A program made the position numbers and the translations under genes. Of a stretch of 18,473 nt of DNA, positions 15,077 to 18,473 are shown one piece after another. Origin of the DNA: Syntrophaceae bacterium UBA3084 (GTDB taxonomy: Bacteria; Desulfobacterota; Syntrophia; Syntrophales; UBA6807); assembly GCA_002367335.1 (NCBI GenBank), contig DFBI01000073.1, positions 9,239 to 27,711 of the forward strand, in the 5' to 3' direction. The notes under the pieces are model-generated. The model was not told the origin of the DNA, did not search any database, and worked only from the letters and a program-made list of their open reading frames with translations. Within the stretch, counting starts at the first letter, position 1. The number at the start of each line of letters is the position of its first letter.

Positions 15077-15559
15077 ATGTTTAAAGTTGGTGATCTGGCA
15101 GTATATCCGGCACAGGGTGTTGGAGTTATTGAGGCTATAGAAAATCAGGAGATTATGGGGTCTGAGCAAACGTTTTACGTTATGAAGATTTTAGATAGTA
15201 ATATGAAAATCATGATTCCTCGAAATGGTGCAACATCCGTTGGTCTCAGGGTATTGATTACAAAAGATGAAATACCCAGAGTCTATGATATCCTGAAGGA
15301 GCGTGATGTTATAGTTGACAAACAAACCTGGAATAAAAGATACAAAGAATACTGGGAAAAAATTAAAACAGGATCAGCTTATGAAATAGCCAAAGTCTTG
15401 AGGGACCTTTTGAGATTAAAAGTTGACAAGGATCTATCGTTCGGAGAGAGAAAGATGATGGATACTGCAAAAAATCTATTAATAAAAGAAATATCAATAG
15501 CCAGCGAGTTAGAAGAAACAAGGATAGAAAGCGATTTTAATACCATATTTTCCGGATAA
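15077..15559 (+). CDS. carD: CarD/CdnL-type RNA polymerase-binding regulator
   Basis: A 160-residue protein of the CarD/CdnL family, which binds the RNA polymerase beta subunit and stabilises open promoter complexes, notably at rRNA promoters. The N-terminal Tudor-like RNA-polymerase-interaction domain (1 to about 62) starts FKVGDLAVYPAQGVGVIEAI and includes KIMIPRNGATSVGLR. The helical DNA-binding domain (about 65-160) contains WNKRYKEYWEKIKTG and the family-typical LRDLLRLK and SFGERKMMDTAKNLL. ATG 15077 is chosen because GAGGAAA is just upstream and the protein then starts with the conserved FKVGD; the frame is open back to 15026. A 170-base palindromic element separates it from the PIN/TRAM gene. 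Confidence 0.93.
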   Translation: MFKVGDLAVYPAQGVGVIEAIENQEIMGSEQTFYVMKILDSNMKIMIPRNGATSVGLRVLITKDEIPRVYDILKERDVIVDKQTWNKRYKEYWEKIKTGSAYEIAKVLRDLLRLKVDKDLSFGERKMMDTAKNLLIKEISIASELEETRIESDFNTIFSG

Positions 15560-15569
15560 ACAGATATTC

Positions 15570-15739
15570 GTAACTGTTCAGGTTCACGGTTGCTTTGGGG
15601 GGAGATTTGCTTTTTGTCAGTTGTATACTTTTCACGTCGAATGGGACGCTATTTGCCAGACCTCAATATCTCCCGTCAGGTGTTCATTGCTCCCTAACCG
15701 TGAACTGTGAATCTTGAACCTGACAACCTGAGTAGTTAC
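15570..15739. repeat. 170-bp imperfect palindromic element
   Basis: The outer arms GTAACTGTTCAGGTT (15570-15584) and AACCTGAGTAGTTAC (15725-15739) are complementary at 13 of 15 bases. A second pairing joins GTTCACGGTT (15582-15591) perfectly to AACCGTGAAC (15696-15705). Inside, GGGAGATTTG (15600-15609) is mirrored by CAATATCTCCC (15664-15674). Between 15705 and 15725 a TGAACCTGA unit repeats the arm sequence. No open frame of note is inside. The terminal inverted repeats and size suggest a MITE-like or other dispersed non-coding repeat; with one copy here that remains inference. It fills nearly the whole carD to PIN/TRAM space. Confidence 0.68.
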
Positions 15740-15792
15740 TTATATTTTTAATCAGGGTTCTTTGAAAACCAACAAATTCTTAAGGAGGAAAA

Positions 15793-16827
15793 ATGTTTCA
15801 AACACTAATGAAGCTTGTTCTTATTGCTGTATGTTCTGTTAGTGGTTATTTTATTGCGCAAAAATATAGTTTTCCGCTATCATTAATAGGTTTAATATCA
15901 GGATTATTAATAGCATTAATAGTAATTCAAATCGAACAGACAATAAGAAAACTGTCACTTAAAGTTATATTTGGTGGTGTTATCGGTACGGTTACCGGTC
16001 TTTTAATTGCCTTTCTCTTTGCTTATGGCCTTAAATTTATTCCAGCCATCGAGCAGCAGAAAACTGTACCATGGGAATTAGTATATGTTCTGCTTACTAT
16101 AAGCCTTAGTTATCTGGGTCTCATTATCGGGTCCAAAAAAGGTGATGAATTTCAATTACCCGCTTTTTCTCAATCGAAAGGTCAGGCAAAGGAAAATGCA
16201 GATTATAAAATTCTTGATACGAGTGCTATCATAGATGGAAGGATAATGGATGTTTGCGATACCGGTTTTTTGGATGGAACCTTGATTGTTCCTCAATTTG
16301 TGCTGGGTGAATTGCAACTCATCGCGGATTCGTCTGATTCCATGAAACGTTCGCGGGGCAGAAGAGGTCTTGATATCCTTAGCAAAATGAAAAAAAGTGG
16401 TAGTGTAAGAATTGATATTGTTGATCAGGATTTTCCAAAACTTAAGGGTGTCGATGCCAAACTGGTTGCTTTGGCAAGCAAGAAAAAAGGCAGACTTATT
16501 ACGAATGATTTCAATCTGAACAAGGTAGCTGAGGTGCAGGGAATAAAAGTTTTAAATGTAAACGAACTTGCAAATGCTTTAAAACCTGTGGTGTTGCCCG
16601 GTGAGGCTATGACAGTTAAGATTATTAAAGAAGGTAAGGAATCAGGGCAGGGTGTGGCATATCTTGATGATGGCACTATGGTTATTGTTGATCATGCGAA
16701 TAAATTTGTAAGCCGGAACGTTGAGGTAATTGTAACAAGTGTACTTCAGACGACAGCTGGTAGAATGATTTTTTCAGATTTAAGAGAAGCCCTTAATAAA
16801 CAGAACAACGCAAGTCAAATTTCATAG
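15793..16827 (+). CDS. Membrane-anchored PIN/TRAM-domain protein (YacL-like)
   Basis: A 344-residue protein with about four N-terminal transmembrane helices (roughly 6-22, 29-47, 58-80, 96-113), a cytoplasmic PIN nuclease domain (about 138-262) and a C-terminal TRAM RNA-binding domain (about 270-330). PIN acidic residues are visible: Asp142 in ILDTSAIIDGR, Glu173 in LGELQ, Asp221 in VDAKL and Asp239 in ITNDFN, so the active site looks complete. TRAM shows VKIIKEGKESGQGVAYLDDG and is followed by FVSRNVEVIVTS. The layout equals that of B. subtilis YacL and relatives, whose substrate is unknown to me. AAGGAGG lies four bases before the ATG. Its place between carD and ispD is an arrangement I recall from several phyla. 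Confidence 0.9.
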   Translation: MFQTLMKLVLIAVCSVSGYFIAQKYSFPLSLIGLISGLLIALIVIQIEQTIRKLSLKVIFGGVIGTVTGLLIAFLFAYGLKFIPAIEQQKTVPWELVYVLLTISLSYLGLIIGSKKGDEFQLPAFSQSKGQAKENADYKILDTSAIIDGRIMDVCDTGFLDGTLIVPQFVLGELQLIADSSDSMKRSRGRRGLDILSKMKKSGSVRIDIVDQDFPKLKGVDAKLVALASKKKGRLITNDFNLNKVAEVQGIKVLNVNELANALKPVVLPGEAMTVKIIKEGKESGQGVAYLDDGTMVIVDHANKFVSRNVEVIVTSVLQTTAGRMIFSDLREALNKQNNASQIS

Positions 16828-16923
16828 TTCAAGATGATAAGTTAAGGGCCGGACTATTTTAACAATCCATGCCCTTTGTATTAGAAATCAAATTTCCATC
16901 AATGTAAACTACTTTCCAAGTGT

Positions 16924-16958
16924 ATCTGATTCTGTTGATTTAATAAGCAGAATCAGAT
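16924..16958. promoter_or_regulatory. Perfect 11-bp inverted repeat in front of ispD
   Basis: ATCTGATTCTG (16924-16934) and CAGAATCAGAT (16948-16958) are perfect inverted repeats around a 13-base AT-rich spacer, ending 17 bases before the ispD GTG start. No T-run follows, so it is not a usual terminator. It could be a regulator-binding site or an mRNA hairpin acting near the ribosome-binding site (GGAG, 16967-16970); nothing in the sequence decides between them. Confidence 0.55.
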
Positions 16959-16975
16959 CTCTCTGTGGAGTTACT

Positions 16976-17701
16976 GTGAAAGCTGTTGCAATTATCGTGG
17001 CTGGTGGTTTGGGCAGGAGGATGAAAAACGATGTGTCCAAGCAGTACATATTACTGGGAGACATGCCTGTATTATCCCATACATTAAGGATATTCGAGAA
17101 AGCATCGAATATAGGCCATATTGTTCTTGTTGTTCCGAAAGACGACATAGATTATGCAAGGACTTCAATCGTTGAAAAATACAGGATTTCTAAGGTCAGG
17201 CATATAGTTGCCGGTGGCAGGCAAAGGCAGGATTCAGTTAAAAATGGTCTTGCCGTTGTAAGTGATAAAGACGAAATAGTGCTTATTCATGACGGAGTAC
17301 GTCCCTTTGTGTCGGAGGAACTTATAGATGTCTCTGTGCAAAAGGCATTTGGGGAAGATGCGGTGACGGTTGGTGTTCCTGTGAAGGATACGGTGAAATC
17401 CGTTGACGGGAATGGATTAATTACCAAAACCCTTAAGAGAAATACATTATGGCTTACCCAAACACCACAGGTCTTTAAGACAGCAATAATAAAAAAAGCG
17501 TATCAGAAAGCCTATGAAGATAATTTTTATGGAACCGATGATGCTTCACTGGTTGAACACATTAATGTCAGAGTGAAAATGATTGCCGGTTCTTATAATA
17601 ACATCAAGATTACAACTCCCGAAGATCTTCAAATTGGCGAATTTCTATTGAAAACAAGAAAAGAATCACGTTCAGAGGTACAAATCGCCAACGCTTTCTA
17701 A
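16976..17701 (+). CDS. ispD: 2-C-methyl-D-erythritol 4-phosphate cytidylyltransferase
   Basis: A 241-residue enzyme making CDP-methylerythritol from MEP and CTP, the third step of the non-mevalonate isoprenoid pathway. The nucleotide-binding AGGLGRRM (9-16) with Lys22 in SKQY, GGRQRQDSVKNGL (80-92), HDGVRPF (105-111), TQTPQVF (161-167), TDDASLVE (187-194) and IKITTPEDL (210-218) are all in place. Length is typical. The start is GTG at 16976, preceded by GGAG at five bases. A perfect inverted repeat lies directly upstream. It is followed 65 bases later by ispF, the enzyme two steps further on; ispE is elsewhere. Confidence 0.96.
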   Translation: MKAVAIIVAGGLGRRMKNDVSKQYILLGDMPVLSHTLRIFEKASNIGHIVLVVPKDDIDYARTSIVEKYRISKVRHIVAGGRQRQDSVKNGLAVVSDKDEIVLIHDGVRPFVSEELIDVSVQKAFGEDAVTVGVPVKDTVKSVDGNGLITKTLKRNTLWLTQTPQVFKTAIIKKAYQKAYEDNFYGTDDASLVEHINVRVKMIAGSYNNIKITTPEDLQIGEFLLKTRKESRSEVQIANAF

Positions 17702-17766
17702 ATACTAGCATTTCTCTTCTCCCTTATGCCCTGGCGCTTTTTTTGCTGAAGAAAAAAGGAAAAAGT

Positions 17767-18246
17767 ATGAGGATCGGTATAGGATATGACAGTCACAGGT
17801 TGGTTGAAGGAAGAAATCTTGTACTTGGGGGGGTGGAAATACCCCACGAAAAAGGACTTTTAGGGCATTCTGATGCGGATGTCCTTTTACATGCCATTTG
17901 TGATGCTATTCTCGGTGCTTTGGGTGAGGGTGACATAGGCAACCATTTTCCCGACACCGATCCTTTCTATAAAGACATATCAAGCCTTAATTTACTCCTT
18001 AATGTCAAAGCCTTGGCGTTCAAAAAGAGCTATAAAATAAACAACATAGACTCTACAGTCATTCTGGAAAGCCCCAGATTAAAAGGACACATATATAAAA
18101 TGGTGCAAAATATTTCAAAGGTTTTAGAAATAGAACCAAACAGGGTAAACATTAAAGCAAAGACTAATGAAGGAATGGGTTTTGTTGGACAGGAAGAGGG
18201 AATTGCCGCTTTTGCCATAGTATCAATAACGAGAGAGGACGTGTAA
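17767..18246 (+). CDS. ispF: 2-C-methyl-D-erythritol 2,4-cyclodiphosphate synthase
   Basis: A 159-residue zinc enzyme that cyclises the IspE product to MEcPP, forming a homotrimer. Zinc ligands Asp8, His10 (GYDSH) and His42 (DVLLHAICDA) are present, with GDIGNHFPDTDP (55-66) and the C-terminal KTNEGMGFVGQEEGI (132-146). ATG 17767 is chosen because AAAGGA lies six bases upstream and the protein starts at the conserved MRIGIGYDSH; an in-frame TTG at 17743 would add eight residues. It is a separate protein, not fused to IspD. Three bases separate its stop from gltX, so the genes are likely co-transcribed. Confidence 0.96.
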   Translation: MRIGIGYDSHRLVEGRNLVLGGVEIPHEKGLLGHSDADVLLHAICDAILGALGEGDIGNHFPDTDPFYKDISSLNLLLNVKALAFKKSYKINNIDSTVILESPRLKGHIYKMVQNISKVLEIEPNRVNIKAKTNEGMGFVGQEEGIAAFAIVSITREDV

Positions 18247-18249
18247 CAC

Positions 18250-18473
18250 ATGTCAAAAAAACCAAGGGTGAGATTTGCGCCTTCTCCCACGGGTGAACTC
18301 CATGTTGGGAATGCCCGGACGGCTCTTTTGAACTGGCTGTTTTCTCGACATTATGGAGGGGAATTTGTTCTCCGGATTGAAGATACTGACAGGGAAAGGA
18401 CTTCAAAAAAGTTTGAAGAGGGAATTTTGAAAGAACTTCAGTGGCTTCATATTGATTGGGATGAAGGACCGGG
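18250..18473 (+). CDS. gltX: Glutamyl-tRNA synthetase, N-terminal part (cut by window end)
   Basis: The first 74 codons of a class I aminoacyl-tRNA synthetase of the Glx type run to the window edge with no stop. RFAPSPTGELHVGNARTALL (8-27) contains the HIGH-type motif as HVGN, and LRIEDTDRERTSKKFEEGIL (41-60) is the next block typical of GltX. The early residues favour glutamyl- over glutaminyl-tRNA synthetase. In some bacteria such an enzyme also mischarges tRNA-Gln for the amidotransferase pathway; whether this one does cannot be told. It starts three bases after ispF; the likely ribosome-binding site, GAGAGGA (18233-18239), is within the end of ispF. Confidence 0.93.
   Translation, partial: MSKKPRVRFAPSPTGELHVGNARTALLNWLFSRHYGGEFVLRIEDTDRERTSKKFEEGILKELQWLHIDWDEGP

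Noticed and set aside
1..18473. CRISPR arrays, tRNA or rRNA genes, prophage or toxin-antitoxin modules
   Set aside because: No regularly spaced repeats, cloverleaf sequences, rRNA-like segments or phage and toxin families were seen by eye; the two PIN-type proteins have membrane/TRAM or zinc-ribbon layouts and no antitoxin partner.

Overview
The window is an ordinary chromosomal segment of an AT-rich, probably anaerobic Gram-negative bacterium. The combination best fits the Desulfobacterota (former Deltaproteobacteria, Syntrophales-like). The reasons are the tilS-ftsH-folP order, an N-terminally extended dihydropteroate synthase, acpS-tsaE-lysC, a CarD / membrane PIN-TRAM / ispD / ispF / gltX cluster, and several different palindromic non-coding repeats between genes. 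This placement rests on recalled gene order and family resemblance, not on a database search.

Layout. 78-1274: a membrane-anchored SPOR-domain protein. 1275-1980: a gene-free stretch with two palindromic repeats and a strong intrinsic terminator. 1981-9989: a plus-strand series of housekeeping genes: gph-like phosphatase, tilS (tRNA lysidine), ftsH (membrane protease), folP (folate), acpS (acyl-carrier-protein activation), tsaE (tRNA t6A), lysC (aspartate pathway), and a membrane-anchored helix-hairpin-helix protein. Several junctions are tightly coupled: ATGA overlap at ftsH/folP, 1 nt between folP and acpS, and stop abutting start at tsaE/lysC. 9990-10381: a gene-free stretch holding a decayed DDE-transposase fragment on the minus strand. 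10382-12356: YfcE-type phosphoesterase, HIT protein, LapA-like membrane protein and, after another palindromic repeat, a Mut7-C nuclease-like protein. 12325-14902, minus strand: an EF-G-like GTPase followed by a MoaB/Mog-type molybdopterin protein, whose 3' end overlaps the end of the Mut7-C gene. 15077-18473: carD, a 170-bp palindromic element, the PIN/TRAM protein, ispD, ispF and the start of gltX.

How the genes relate. Most products are core functions: tRNA modification and charging (tilS, tsaE, gltX), membrane proteostasis (ftsH), cofactor and precursor synthesis (folP, acpS, lysC, ispD, ispF, moaB) and transcription control (carD). No CRISPR array, prophage, toxin system or biosynthetic cluster is visible.

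The points most worth a second look are four. An excellent in-frame internal ribosome-binding site and start inside lysC predict a separate regulatory beta subunit. A transposase remnant lacking any start codon is easily missed. The EF-G-like protein has Asp where canonical EF-G has its catalytic His. Several unrelated palindromic intergenic elements are present. I see no convincing evidence for an entirely new biological system.
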